The notes: generated by a model not told the origin, from the sequence alone. Positions 18,588 through 28,009 are shown, counted from the first letter of the stretch. The stretch is 64,000 bases of DNA from Methylicorpusculum sp. (GCF_030651835.1 NZ_JAUSBX010000094.1:1-64000), one strand, 5' to 3'. Program-made: numbers and translations.

Positions 18588-20369
18588 ATGAATGATCAAA
18601 ATACCCAATCCTTAGGCATAACCGAAGTTGTTCTGAGAGACGCACACCAATCGCTACTGGCGACTCGTCTGCGCATTGAAGATATGCTGCCTATTTGCGC
18701 CAAACTCGATCAGATTGGTTTCTGGTCATTGGAAACATGGGGGGGCGCGACTTTTGATGCCTGCATCCGCTATTTAGGTGAAGACCCATGGGAACGCCTT
18801 CGTTCACTGAAAGCCGCGATGCCTCGCACACCCCAGCAAATGCTGTTAAGAGGTCAAAATTTACTCGGTTACAGGCATTATGCCGATGACGTTGTAGATA
18901 AGTTCGTCGAACGTAGCGCCGTCAATGGTATTGATGTTTTTCGTATCTTTGATGCGATGAACGACATGCGGAATATCGAGCGAGCTATCAAAGCCGTTCT
19001 TAGCACTGATGCTCACGCACAGGGTACTATTTCCTATACCGTCAGCCCTGTTCACACCCAAGCCATGTGGGTTACGCAAGGCAAACAAATTGAAGATATG
19101 GGTGCTCATTCGGTCTGCATCAAAGACATGGCGGGACTATTAACGCCTTATGACGCTTATGAGTTAGTCAGCCAATTGAAAAAAAGCCTGTCTATTCCTG
19201 TCCACTTGCATTGTCATGCCACGACCGGACTCAGTGTTGCAACCTTGCTAAAAGCGGCCGAAGCGGGAGTGGATAATGTCGACACCGCCATTTCATCAAT
19301 GAGCATGACGTATGGCCATAGTCCAACTGAAACCATAGTCGCCGCACTCACCGGACAGCCCCGAGATACCGGGCTACCCATCAAACCCCTCGAAGATATT
19401 GCCGCTTATTTTCGCGACATCCGCAAAAAATATGCGCAATTTGAAGGCAACCTCAAAGGCGTAGACAGCCGCATTCTGGTCAGCCAGGTTCCTGGAGGCA
19501 TGCTCACTAACATGGAAAGCCAGCTAAAAGAACAAGGTGCTGCGGACCGCTTTGATGAGGTACTTGCCGAAATTCCACGCGTTAGGGAAGATCTCGGCTT
19601 TCTGCCGCTGGTAACGCCCACGTCACAGATTGTCGGCAGTCAGGCTGTCATCAATATTCTGACCGGGGAACGTTATAAAAGCATCACCAAAGAATCCGCC
19701 GGCGTTTTAAAAGGTGAATATGGCGCCACGCCTGCACCCGTAAACAAAGCCCTGCAAGATCGTGTGCTTGAGGGAGCCGCCCCCATTACCTGCAGACCCG
19801 CTGATTTATTGGCGCCGGAAATGGATAAATTGATTGCTGAAGTTAAGGCCAAAGCCCTGACCGAACAGGTCAAACTGGCTGACAACATTGAAGAAGATGC
19901 TTTAATTAACGGCATGTTTGCTCAAATCGGCTGGAAATTCATTGCCAATCGGGGCAAAACCGATGCTTTTGAGCCTGCACCCGGTTCAGCATCAGCTAAA
20001 CCTGCAACGGCCAGCCAGCCCCATGCAACTGAAAGCTACTCTGTCAATGTTGACGGGCGTAATTACAATGTTGTTGTAGCTCCTGGTGGTGCAGGGCTTG
20101 TTATTCAACAGTCCGCCGAAACCCAGCAAACTGTTGCGACGCCCCCCGCAATTACGACGGGCGAAATCGTACGTGCGCCCATGGCAGGTAACATTCTGAA
20201 AATTAATGTAGGTATAGGTAGTATCGTAAAAGAGGGCGATGTGGTTGTGATCATGGAAGCCATGAAAATGGAAACCGAAGTTCGCGTTAAAAACAGCGGC
20301 ACAGTAAGTGCGATAAATGTCAAAGATGGTGCTGCTGTTGCTGTGGGTGATGCGTTGATTTCTTTATAA
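18588..20369 (+). CDS. oadA: Oxaloacetate decarboxylase alpha subunit (biotin-containing)
   Basis: A 593-residue carboxyltransferase. The N-terminal TIM barrel shows [48 protein letters not shown] with the active-site Lys, and HLHCHATTG with metal ligands; a conserved PYC_OADA domain occupies about 295-490; the C-terminal biotinyl domain carries [12 protein letters not shown] with the biotin Lys. It transfers carboxyl from oxaloacetate to biotin. The adjacent OadG supports OAD rather than pyruvate carboxylase subunit B. No oadB sodium-pump gene follows: the next gene is convergent and unrelated. Confidence 0.9.
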   Translation: MNDQNTQSLGITEVVLRDAHQSLLATRLRIEDMLPICAKLDQIGFWSLETWGGATFDACIRYLGEDPWERLRSLKAAMPRTPQQMLLRGQNLLGYRHYADDVVDKFVERSAVNGIDVFRIFDAMNDMRNIERAIKAVLSTDAHAQGTISYTVSPVHTQAMWVTQGKQIEDMGAHSVCIKDMAGLLTPYDAYELVSQLKKSLSIPVHLHCHATTGLSVATLLKAAEAGVDNVDTAISSMSMTYGHSPTETIVAALTGQPRDTGLPIKPLEDIAAYFRDIRKKYAQFEGNLKGVDSRILVSQVPGGMLTNMESQLKEQGAADRFDEVLAEIPRVREDLGFLPLVTPTSQIVGSQAVINILTGERYKSITKESAGVLKGEYGATPAPVNKALQDRVLEGAAPITCRPADLLAPEMDKLIAEVKAKALTEQVKLADNIEEDALINGMFAQIGWKFIANRGKTDAFEPAPGSASAKPATASQPHATESYSVNVDGRNYNVVVAPGGAGLVIQQSAETQQTVATPPAITTGEIVRAPMAGNILKINVGIGSIVKEGDVVVIMEAMKMETEVRVKNSGTVSAINVKDGAAVAVGDALISL

Positions 20370-20384
20370 CCCTTCAATTGAATC

Positions 20385-20411
20385 GAGGCCGGAATTTTTT
20401 GCTCCGGCCTC
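20385..20411. terminator. Hairpin between convergent oadA and lipoprotein gene
   Basis: A perfect 9-bp stem GAGGCCGGA/TCCGGCCTC with a T-rich loop sits 15 bp after oadA and 14 bp after the end of the opposite gene. The lack of a strong T run on either side makes it a weaker terminator candidate. Confidence 0.55.
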
Positions 20412-20424
20412 AAGCCACACCGAT

Positions 20425-21111
20425 CTATTCACGCCGACCGCCTCTTTCATTTCTTCCTTCTCTTTCTGGCCTCTCCATTCTCTGTTCTTGCTGTCTTGGT
20501 TCGCGCTGATTAAATTGAGCATTTCGGGCAATCGTTTGACTTTCGTTTCTTTCGTTTCTTTCGTTTCTTTCGTTTCTTTCGTTTCTTTCGTTTCTTTCGT
20601 TTCTTTCGTTTCTTTCGTTTCTTTCGTTTCTTTCGTTTCTTTCGTTTCTTTCGCTGCTTCCTTCTCGCCGATTGAATGAAGGCCTATCGCCGCGATTGCT
20701 CGCTTGCGGTGTGACTCGATCACTTCGTGACCCTTCTCGCCTATCATTTCGAACTTCGACTCTACGACGGTCTTTATCGTCTTCTTTGCGAGAGTAATCA
20801 AAACCATCTTTTCTCCGATCATTCCCATGATCGTATCTATCCGGCTTACCTTGCCATTTTGGTACCGGCCTAATGACCTCAACCCTTTTGTTGATTACCG
20901 TAACCGGAGTTCTGCGCTCAATTATTCGCACAGGAGCAGGTGCGTAATATTCTCGGTAGGCAGGCCGGGCCGAATAATAACTGCTGTAAATACGGGTATC
21001 AGAACGAGGGTAAACGGGATAATACTCGGTACTTTGATAAACTCCGCGGGATGCACAACCGGAAACTGTTATGAGCACGGCCAATAGGATTAGTTTTCTA
21101 ATGCTGTTCAT
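20425..21111 (-). CDS. Lipoprotein with Glu-Arg-Asn tandem repeats
   Basis: A 228-residue protein. The start is set at the ATG giving MNSIRKLILLAVLITVSGC, a clear signal peptide with lipobox VSGC; an upstream in-frame extension is ignored. The mature part has a Tyr-rich stretch, a VINKRVEVIRPVPKW segment, then a very Arg/Asp-rich region, twelve perfect ERN repeats at DNA 20541-20648, and an Arg/Glu-rich C-terminus. No known domain is recognised. It is probably a periplasm-facing or surface lipoprotein with a disordered polyampholyte tail. Confidence 0.7.
   Translation of the reverse strand: MNSIRKLILLAVLITVSGCASRGVYQSTEYYPVYPRSDTRIYSSYYSARPAYREYYAPAPVRIIERRTPVTVINKRVEVIRPVPKWQGKPDRYDHGNDRRKDGFDYSRKEDDKDRRRVEVRNDRREGSRSDRVTPQASNRGDRPSFNRREGSSERNERNERNERNERNERNERNERNERNERNERNERNESQTIARNAQFNQREPRQQEQRMERPEREGRNERGGRRE
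20541..20648. repeat. Twelve perfect 9-bp tandem repeats
   Basis: The unit TTTCGTTTC (GAAACGAAA on the coding strand, read as Glu-Arg-Asn in the gene phase) is repeated 12 times without mismatch, plus a partial unit. The unit is a multiple of three, so copy-number changes keep the frame. Confidence 0.95.
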
Positions 21112-21212
21112 TTGCTTATCCTTCCTCTTTGAAGTATGGATAAAGTTTGCTCCGAACAGCATGAATCAGAAGTGAATGCCAAGACAACATCGAATTAAAT
21201 TTATGCGCGTGG

Positions 21213-21387
21213 GTTTACCGCAGTAATTCCCAGTTTGACGATAAAAAAAGGGGGGCTTAAGCTGAGGATGTCGGCAGCAGGGATGCTGCCGTCAAGCCCT
21301 CATAGATGGGTCTACGGCATTCCTCGCAAGGCTTACGCCACTCCTTGATGACATATTAAAAGTTCAAACTGGGAATTGCTGGGTTCA
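21213..21387. repeat. Palindromic intergenic element (copy 2)
   Basis: Inverted 14-bp arms AATTCCCAGTTTGA (21225-21238) and TCAAACTGGGAATT (21364-21377), with partial extension outward, enclose a perfect 8-bp stem CGGCAGCA/TGCTGCCG with a GGGA loop at 21272-21291. The same GGGA-loop hairpin design occurs at the left end of the window. It lies between the repeat lipoprotein gene and the FMN reductase gene. Confidence 0.7.
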
Positions 21388-21397
21388 CCGCCAAAAT

Positions 21398-21973
21398 TCA
21401 ATCTGCTTTTAATTTTGATGAATACTTAACCAGTTCTGCACCAAGCGCCAGAACCGTTGCATTGTTTTGGTCATCGCTTAATGTTCCATTAGTTAAAAAT
21501 GCTTGGCCGGCATGAGTCAAAGCAAATTGACCGGGTAAAACCACAATACCGATATTAGCCAATAGCATTCTTAAAAACACCAAGCCTCTTAACCCGCCTA
21601 ATGCACCGGGTGAAGCTGACATAATCGCTGCACATTTACCTCGATAAGCGACCAAGGGTTGCTCATCGCCCTCTTTTCGGGAAGCCCAATCCAGAACATT
21701 TTTCAGCAAGGGGGTAAAAGCGCTGTTGTATTCAGGTGAAGCAATTAAAAAGCCGTCATGCTCTATTAAAAGTTTTTTAAATGCTTTGACTGTTTCAGGC
21801 ATACCTTGTTCAGCTTCAAAATCCTGATCAAAAATCGGCATCGGATAATCGGCCAGATTGACGACGGTAACTTCCCCACCAGCTTTTCCGGCGCCTTCCG
21901 CAGCCAACTTAACTAATTTCTGATTAAAAGAATCTTTCCTTGCACTCCCCGAAAAAGCCAGAATTTTTACCAT
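21398..21973 (-). CDS. NAD(P)H-dependent FMN reductase, flavodoxin-like fold
   Basis: A 191-residue protein of the NADPH-dependent FMN reductase family (ChrR/YieF/SsuE-like). It shows the N-terminal FMN phosphate loop SGSARKDSFNQKL, a middle IASPEYNSAFTPLLKNVLDW motif that contacts the flavin, and SASPGALGGLRG. Members reduce quinones, chromate or azo compounds or supply reduced flavin; the substrate cannot be told. A good ribosome binding site (AGGGGA) precedes the ATG. It lies downstream of the AGCS transporter gene on the same strand, 29 bp away. Confidence 0.88.
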   Translation of the reverse strand: MVKILAFSGSARKDSFNQKLVKLAAEGAGKAGGEVTVVNLADYPMPIFDQDFEAEQGMPETVKAFKKLLIEHDGFLIASPEYNSAFTPLLKNVLDWASRKEGDEQPLVAYRGKCAAIMSASPGALGGLRGLVFLRMLLANIGIVVLPGQFALTHAGQAFLTNGTLSDDQNNATVLALGAELVKYSSKLKAD

Positions 21974-22002
21974 TTAAATTCCCCTGTAATTAAAAAGATT
22001 CT

Positions 22003-23352
22003 TCATTTTGTTGATCCGCTACTGATGTGATAATCCGATGTCAATCGAAAAACAACAGGACTTAAAAGCGCCAACGCAATCAAATTGGGGATTGCCATCA
22101 ATCCGTTCATGATGTCGGCTAATAACCATATCGTACTCAATTTCCCCATCGCGCCCAAGGGAACAGCACAAATCCACAGAACTCGAAACGGAAGAATTAC
22201 TTTGATACCAAACAAAAATTCGGCACACCGTTCGCCGTAATAACTCCAGCCAACAAGGGTTGTAAACGCAAAAATCACAATTCCAAAAGCAACAATATAG
22301 CCGCCCCAACCGGGCAAAGCGCTATTGAAAGCGAATGCCGTCAAGGCCGCACCGGTCTCACCGCTATCCCATGAATCGGTAATGACAATGACCAACGCGG
22401 TCATCGTACAAATAACCAGTGTATCTATAAACGTTCCCAGCATCGCAATAGTTCCCTGCTGCACTGGGTTATGGGTTTTAGCTGCCGCATGGGCAATAGG
22501 CGCACTTCCAAGTCCCGCCTCATTGGAAAAAATGCCTCTTGCTACGCCGTATCGCACTGCCGCCCATACGCCCACTCCGGCAAATCCGCCTGTCGCAGCC
22601 GTTGGATTAAATGCGCTGTGAATTATCGTCATAAATGCGGCTGGCACGGCCTCAATATTGATACCGATAACCAGAAGAGCCCCGGCGACATAGCCAATCG
22701 CCATGAAAGGGACCAACTTTTCAGCCACTTCGGCAATACGGGTAATTCCGCCCAAAATTACAAAGGCAACCAGAACGGTCAGGATTACAGCCGTCACTTC
22801 ATTTGGCATACTAAATTGTAGCGAGACGGCACTGGCAACTGAATTTGCCTGAACCATATTCCCTATTCCAAATGAAGCCAAAGTACCGAATGTAGCAAAC
22901 AACGGGGCTAACCAATACCATCGCTTTCCCAAACCATTTTTAATGTAGTACATGGGACCACCGACATGCTTGCCCAAATGATCGGTCTCTCTATACTTAA
23001 CGGCCAGCAAAGACTCCGCATACTTGGTAGACATCCCGAATAAAGCGGTCATCCACATCCAGAAAACCGCGCCTGGCCCCCCCATATAGATAGCGGTTGC
23101 AACTCCGGCAATGTTTCCTGTACCTATTGTGGCGGATAAAGCCGTCATGAGGGCTTGATAAGGCGTAATGTCACCTTCTTGCTCGGACTTTCTTCCCCGC
23201 CAAAGCGAAACAAACGCATGCGGCGTGTTAAGCCAGGTAAAGGCTTTAAGCCCCAATGTCAGGTAAATACCCATACCCAGTAATAGAGCCATCGTAGCAG
23301 GCCCCCAAACAAAACCACTGAGTTGATTAAGCCAATCATGAAAGACATCCAT
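22003..23352 (-). CDS. Sodium:alanine/glycine symporter, AGCS family
   Basis: A 449-residue inner membrane transporter with about 11 predicted hydrophobic segments. Family markers are SATIGTGNIAGVATAIYMGG near the N-terminal third, GGPMYYIKNGLGKRW, and GIFSNEAGLGSAPIAHAAA with the conserved Asn-Glu-Ala. It imports alanine or glycine with sodium. Its start overlaps the stop of the DUF502 gene by 1 bp (TGATG), so translation is coupled. Confidence 0.93.
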   Translation of the reverse strand: MDVFHDWLNQLSGFVWGPATMALLLGMGIYLTLGLKAFTWLNTPHAFVSLWRGRKSEQEGDITPYQALMTALSATIGTGNIAGVATAIYMGGPGAVFWMWMTALFGMSTKYAESLLAVKYRETDHLGKHVGGPMYYIKNGLGKRWYWLAPLFATFGTLASFGIGNMVQANSVASAVSLQFSMPNEVTAVILTVLVAFVILGGITRIAEVAEKLVPFMAIGYVAGALLVIGINIEAVPAAFMTIIHSAFNPTAATGGFAGVGVWAAVRYGVARGIFSNEAGLGSAPIAHAAAKTHNPVQQGTIAMLGTFIDTLVICTMTALVIVITDSWDSGETGAALTAFAFNSALPGWGGYIVAFGIVIFAFTTLVGWSYYGERCAEFLFGIKVILPFRVLWICAVPLGAMGKLSTIWLLADIMNGLMAIPNLIALALLSPVVFRLTSDYHISSGSTK

Positions 23353-23942
23353 CAGGATAACTTATTCACTTCAGCGATCTTGTCATAATCCACTCCGACA
23401 CTGATTATAAAACTGGTAGCCTCCTCAACATTCATCTCTGATTTAATCACTCTGCTCTTATCGACGATAACGGTAAAACCGGAGGTGGGATTGGGTGAAG
23501 TTGGAACAAACAAAATATAACTATCTTCAAATTTGTTGGTTACATAGGCAGGCACCCAAAGCCCTTCTTTTGGATATTCCACATACACCACTTCACGCGC
23601 ATCTTTTCTATCGTGAGAGGAAAACATATTGATCACTTTTTTAGTGACACGATAGATGCTGTTTAAGAGCGGAATTCTGTCAATGATGAAATCAAATGCG
23701 GCAATAGCCCAAAACTTACCTTCTTTGACTATTTTATGGCCAATTAACACCAACAACAGAAAACTGACTGCAAAAACCATGGATGTATACAAGTAACTGT
23801 CGGCATAACCATAGACCAGCCCAAAAAGATCGGCCACCCTGTCTTTAACAAAAATGACAATCTGCAGCACTATAACGATGGGGATAACGGCAAAAATACC
23901 GATTAGAAAATTATTAAATATTTTCTTTAAAGAAACATTCAT
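23352..23942 (-). CDS. DUF502 family membrane protein
   Basis: A 196-residue protein with two N-terminal transmembrane helices (about 9-32 and 52-70) followed by a soluble domain with IPLLNSIYRVTKKVINMF, VVYVEYPKEGLWVPAYVTN and a FVPTSPNPTSGFTVIV motif characteristic of DUF502. The biochemical function is unknown. It is translationally coupled to the sodium:alanine symporter gene. Confidence 0.88.
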   Translation of the reverse strand: MNVSLKKIFNNFLIGIFAVIPIVIVLQIVIFVKDRVADLFGLVYGYADSYLYTSMVFAVSFLLLVLIGHKIVKEGKFWAIAAFDFIIDRIPLLNSIYRVTKKVINMFSSHDRKDAREVVYVEYPKEGLWVPAYVTNKFEDSYILFVPTSPNPTSGFTVIVDKSRVIKSEMNVEEATSFIISVGVDYDKIAEVNKLS

Positions 23943-24446
23943 ATCACTTTTCTCATTAAATTAGACGTTAAAAAAGTCAATATAGCTATTTGAGAGCTTT
24001 ATATTGACTGACTCGAATATCGGAATGGTTATTACCGTAGATAAAGCCATTCTATTCTGAAAAACATGGACAACGTTAAAATGACAGCACTCATTGAACG
24101 AGACCCGTTTTGCTTTTTTAATTATAGATATGCCAATAGGAACAAAATAAAGATGACCATTGGGCCGTTCAGCCATCCATTTAAGGTATTTAAATTTTCA
24201 CGCTTTCAGGTAAGTACTGAATTTGAAGTACACTTTAACTATAACCACTTAAATTTAGTTAAGCGAGGATAAGCCATAGCGTTTTTCGAGGCAAGTACAA
24301 GCGGATATTATCGCCTGTTCTGTAAGAAAATTATGCGGGATATTTCTGAGGACTTGGGCGGATAAAATCCACTGCGAGATTCAATCCGGATGGGGAAATT
24401 AAATAACAGCAGATCAAATGAGAAACTGCCTGGCCAAAAATTAAAC
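23943..24446. other. Intergenic region, no gene seen
   Basis: About 500 AT-rich bases between the DUF502 gene and the PEP-CTERM gene. Short frames are present but none has a family match or a ribosome binding site. The promoter of the DUF502-AGCS pair must lie at its left side. Confidence 0.4.
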
Positions 24447-24470
24447 AAAAAAAAGGGGCGCAAGCGCCCC
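24447..24470 (-). terminator. Rho-independent terminator of PEP-CTERM gene
   Basis: Read on the - strand, a perfect 7-bp GC-rich stem GGGGCGC/GCGCCCC with a two-base loop is followed by a run of eight T. It lies 21 bp after the stop of the PEP-CTERM protein gene. Confidence 0.92.
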
Positions 24471-24491
24471 CTTCTAAACTGGATACAAGAA

Positions 24492-25016
24492 TTATGCAGT
24501 CACAACGTTAGCTGAAATGCGTTTTTTGCGTCCAACACTTGATAAAAGACCTACTAAACCAGCGCCGAACATCCAGATTGCAGATGGTACAGGAATCGGA
24601 GCAGTAGCTTCAAAAGGTGTAATATCAGTTGCATATAAAATGGTAAAACTGGTTCCAGCTAAAAATACAAACTGATAGGTATCAGCTACATTTAAAACTG
24701 GCCCTACTGAAAAAGGCAGATACCAGCTACCGGCAGATTTCCAAGCAACTTGGAAATCACTAGCAACTGAACTTGCTGGTGAAGAACCCCAATTAATCGT
24801 TGAAGCGGGTTCTAAAAATTCACCAGAAAACGTCAGAAGAGGAGCATCTGTAGAAATATCTGCAGATCCACCAAAAATTCCGAACGTATCTGTCAATGGT
24901 GTAAATGCATTGATAGATATAAATGCACTGCTACCGTCTGTTGCAGCCCAGTTTGCCGAAGCAACACTGGTCACAACCATTAAAATTAAAACACTAAGAG
25001 ATTTTTTAAGAAACAT
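24492..25016 (-). CDS. PEP-CTERM-type sorted secreted protein
   Basis: A 174-residue protein. The start is set at the ATG giving MFLKKSLSVLILMVV, which has GGGTG about 6 nt upstream and begins directly with a signal peptide ending near SVASA. The C-terminus PIPVPSAIWMFGAGLVG followed by a Leu-rich helix and RKKR is a PEP-CTERM-type sorting signal recognised by an exosortase. The middle contains no recognised domain. It is a single gene with its own strong terminator, probably a surface or matrix protein. No exosortase gene is in the window. Confidence 0.8.
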   Translation of the reverse strand: MFLKKSLSVLILMVVTSVASANWAATDGSSAFISINAFTPLTDTFGIFGGSADISTDAPLLTFSGEFLEPASTINWGSSPASSVASDFQVAWKSAGSWYLPFSVGPVLNVADTYQFVFLAGTSFTILYATDITPFEATAPIPVPSAIWMFGAGLVGLLSSVGRKKRISANVVTA

Positions 25017-25557
25017 AATTACACCCATTTTGAAAAGTGCGACCAGACTGTCTGAACAGGTCAATCATGATTCAGACTCTTGGCTTTCCGTCCCTACCTC
25101 ACGATAGGTTTAGCCTGACTTATACGATTACTAAAGAATCCCTTTGTTTAAAATTGAATCATACATTCAAGTTAAAAAACGTATGATCTATAATCCAAAT
25201 ATGGTCCTTCACATTTGGCATTATCCCTAGCTTGTATTAAATAGACCTTAATAGAATACCAAGCGGTTGAACATAAAAAATTACTCATTTATTCAGCAGC
25301 GATCGAACCAACCCACCAACATAATTCGTAAGCTTATGTTTTACAGTAACTATTTATAAAACCCCACCCCCTCAGCGCTTGCTCAAAGAAGACTTTTTAA
25401 GGGTTAGATTGAAATGTTACATTTTTATTTTGATTAAAATTTGAGGGGGATTTAAGTTAATTTATATTTACAGCTACATTATTACCTAAAAAACAACTTA
25501 TTAAAATTGTACTAAAGTGCTAAGCATTAACACTGTAAACAATTTCACTTTTTGAAA
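25017..25557. other. Intergenic region upstream of PEP-CTERM gene
   Basis: About 540 AT-rich bases between phoR and the PEP-CTERM gene, both on the - strand. It must contain the PEP-CTERM gene promoter and leader. No gene or clear regulatory motif is recognised. Confidence 0.4.
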
Positions 25558-26844
25558 TCACTCCTGCTCATAACAGATGACGCTCTCCGGAAACACACAG
25601 CTAAAACAACTGCCTTTTCCTAATTCACTGGCTATTTCCAGGCGTGCATTATGATTTAGCAATACATGCTTGACGATCGCAAGACCCAAACCGGTACCGC
25701 TTAGTTTACGATTTCGCTTAACGTCGACACGATAAAAACGCTCAGTAATCCTTGGAATCTCAAGCGGAGCAACACCTTCCCCATGATCGACCACATCAAG
25801 CCTGACCTCATTGCCGTCCCTATACCAGCGAACGCTTACCAATGATTCTTCTGGCGAATATTTCAATGCATTGATAAGGAGATTACTGAAGGCACTTCGT
25901 AAGTCTTCCTGGACACCTATAAGCCCTTTCGGCGTCTCCAATAACAACTGTATTCTTTCGGAGGCGCTTTTAAGATTTCCCTCTTCATTGCAAATAGCTG
26001 TCAAGAGCCCGCATACATCAACACAGACTGTTTTTTTTCTTTGCGTTTCCAACCGAGTCAGCAGCAGCAAATCATCAACCAGGTGCTCCATTCTTTCTGT
26101 CTGGTTTTGCATTTGGCGCAGCGAATTGGTGAGTAAAGGTGAATCCTGATCATCCATGTCCTTTAAGGTCTCCAGATAGCCCTTAAGCACCGTCAGAGGC
26201 GTTCTCAGTTCGTGCGATACATTTGCGACAAAATCCTTACGCATACTCTCCATCTTTTTTAATTGCGTAACATCCTGCGCCAACAGGAGTCGCAACCCAG
26301 CACCGTAGGCGACAACTCTAACAGACAAAATAATGCCGCTATCTACGGGCGAGGGAATGATGATGGCATTGTCAAAACTACCCATCTTCAAATAACTGAG
26401 AAAATCGGGATGACGAAATAAATTAATAATTCGCTGCCCTTTGTCGGCTCTTTGTAAACCAAGCACTCTCATGGCTGATTTATTGGCCCATTCAATTTCA
26501 TCGTGCCCGCCTAAAACAACTGCCGCATCGGGCAATGCTTCAGTCGATTTACGAAACTGATCAATCATTTTGGTCAGCTTTTTTTTACGCTTTTTTTGAC
26601 TTTTTCTGAGCCTGTAAACGTGATAGTAAATATCGCCCCAAATCCCGTTATTTTCCGGATACTTTCCTGCACCACCAAACTTGATCCATTTTTCAAACCG
26701 GTAAACCTGAATATACTGACGTAAAAGCAGAAGACTGAGAGCAACTAAATAAAGAAGGAAGAAGTGCCCTATAAAAACACCCAAAAGCCCTAAAAGAATC
26801 AATAAGGTAATTAGCAACAGAATTTCTTTATGCCATAGCGTCAT
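25558..26844 (-). CDS. phoR: Phosphate regulon sensor histidine kinase
   Basis: A 428-residue kinase with two closely spaced N-terminal transmembrane helices (about 8-42), a short cytoplasmic linker, a PAS domain (about 95-195), HisKA with the phosphorylated His211 in FVANVSHELRTPLTVLKG, and an HATPase domain with NLLINALKYSP and GTGLGLAIVKHVL. This layout, with almost no periplasmic loop, is that of PhoR, which reads phosphate status through the Pst-PhoU complex. It begins 4 bp after phoB. Confidence 0.93.
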   Translation of the reverse strand: MTLWHKEILLLITLLILLGLLGVFIGHFFLLYLVALSLLLLRQYIQVYRFEKWIKFGGAGKYPENNGIWGDIYYHVYRLRKSQKKRKKKLTKMIDQFRKSTEALPDAAVVLGGHDEIEWANKSAMRVLGLQRADKGQRIINLFRHPDFLSYLKMGSFDNAIIIPSPVDSGIILSVRVVAYGAGLRLLLAQDVTQLKKMESMRKDFVANVSHELRTPLTVLKGYLETLKDMDDQDSPLLTNSLRQMQNQTERMEHLVDDLLLLTRLETQRKKTVCVDVCGLLTAICNEEGNLKSASERIQLLLETPKGLIGVQEDLRSAFSNLLINALKYSPEESLVSVRWYRDGNEVRLDVVDHGEGVAPLEIPRITERFYRVDVKRNRKLSGTGLGLAIVKHVLLNHNARLEIASELGKGSCFSCVFPESVICYEQE

Positions 26845-26848
26845 ACAG

Positions 26849-27541
26849 TCAGTCTATTAATGAAAACCGGTAACCAAAGCCACGAACTGTCTGAACCAAG
26901 TCCTCACGACCGTATTCTGCCAATATCTTTCTTAAGCGCCGGATATGGACATCCACTGTTCGCTCTTCGATATAAACGCTTCTTCCCCAGACTTGATCAA
27001 GCAATTGCGTGCGGCTATAGACTTTATCCGGATGAGTCATAAAAAATTGCATAAGACGGAATTCGGTTGGACTGACTTCCAATTGTTTGTCACCGAGGGT
27101 AAGACGGTGCTGCTCGGTATCCAAAATGATATCGCCCAAACTAATCTGGGCTAAATCCTGAATTTTACCGGCTCTTCGCAGCACTGCGCGAATTCTGGCC
27201 ACCAATTCTTTTGGCGAAAAAGGTTTGGTCATGTAATCATCCGCGCCTATTTCCAGGCCTCGTACTTTATCCTCTTCCTCGCCCCGGGCAGTCAGCAAAA
27301 TAATGGGAATCTCCCGGCAAAACTGATCTTTTTTTAAGCGCCTGGCCCATTCGACACCGGACATACCGGGCAACATCCAATCCAGCACAATCAGATCTGG
27401 TTGATGATCACTTAATGATTTGTTGGCCTGCTCGGCATCGGAGATCCCTGTTGCATGAAATCCAGCCTGCTCCAAAACCATCACCAGCATGTCCCTGATA
27501 GCATCTTCATCTTCAACAACAAGAACCGATATCCTAGTCAT
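26849..27541 (-). CDS. phoB: Phosphate regulon response regulator
   Basis: A 230-residue OmpR-family regulator. The receiver has the acidic pair in VVEDEDAIRD, phosphoacceptor Asp54 in IVLDWMLPG and the Lys of KPFSPKELVARI; the C-terminal winged helix shows SPTEFRLMQFFMTHP, VYSRTQLLDQVWG and RTVDVHIRRLRKIL. It activates phosphate-starvation genes. A Pho-box-like sequence lies about 46-63 bp upstream of its start, consistent with autoactivation. Confidence 0.95.
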   Translation of the reverse strand: MTRISVLVVEDEDAIRDMLVMVLEQAGFHATGISDAEQANKSLSDHQPDLIVLDWMLPGMSGVEWARRLKKDQFCREIPIILLTARGEEEDKVRGLEIGADDYMTKPFSPKELVARIRAVLRRAGKIQDLAQISLGDIILDTEQHRLTLGDKQLEVSPTEFRLMQFFMTHPDKVYSRTQLLDQVWGRSVYIEERTVDVHIRRLRKILAEYGREDLVQTVRGFGYRFSLID

Positions 27542-27586
27542 AAATACACATGTTTCGCTTTAATGCTTGATTTTAACAGTTAGTGT

Positions 27587-27604
27587 ATTACATTTTTATG
27601 ACAA
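27587..27604 (-). promoter_or_regulatory. Pho-box-like PhoB binding site upstream of phoB
   Basis: On the - strand the 18-mer TTGTCATAAAAATGTAAT closely matches the Pho box consensus of two CTGTCAT half-sites separated by a 4-bp A/T spacer. A TTAAAAT candidate -10 lies about 10-12 bp downstream, as expected when the Pho box replaces the -35. Confidence 0.7.
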
Positions 27605-27833
27605 GACTCATCAGCACTCAGTTAAAACACAAGAACTTATGCTCAAAAGCCGTCTGATGAGCTCCCTGGGTGGTTGATGTCTGATGGGAAAATGCAAAGC
27701 GTGGAAAATCAGTATTGATGATGCTTGAAGGAATAATCGCCGAAAGCGGCAATTAAGAATAACCAAACACGAGAGCATGAAGGCCAAAACGAGGTTTTAT
27801 GCATCCTTGCACAAATATCCTGCCAAAACATAA

Positions 27834-27996
27834 CCTGATTATAAAGATCAATCAGCTCAGTCAAAAATCGTCATCTCGGCAGGGATTGCCGAGATCCAGG
27901 TGCCATGGATGGCGAGCGCCGAACACATCCTTGTGCTCTAGATTCCGGCAATCCCTGCCGGAAAGACGTTGTTGCTGAAGCATCTTTATAATCAGG
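27834..27996. repeat. Nested palindromic element (copy 3)
   Basis: Perfect 15-bp inverted arms CCTGATTATAAAGAT (27834-27848) and its complement (27982-27996) enclose two hairpins: ATCTCGGCA/TGCCGAGAT at 27873-27895 and TTCCGGCA/TGCCGGAA at 27943-27963. The two hairpins are themselves inverted copies of each other over GGCAGGGATTGCC. The loop again contains GGGA or its complement. It ends 13 bp before the end of the diiron protein gene and may act as a terminator for the long che operon. Confidence 0.8.
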
Positions 27997-28009
27997 AAAC
28001 ATAATGACT

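Noticed and set aside
20541-20648. Tandem repeats as a CRISPR array
   Set aside because: Units are 9 bp with no spacers and lie inside a coding frame.
20364-20882. Alternative frame across the repeat tract reading Lys-Glu-Thr repeats
   Set aside because: It is a shadow of the ERN-repeat lipoprotein gene; only the lipoprotein frame has a signal peptide, lipobox and start context.
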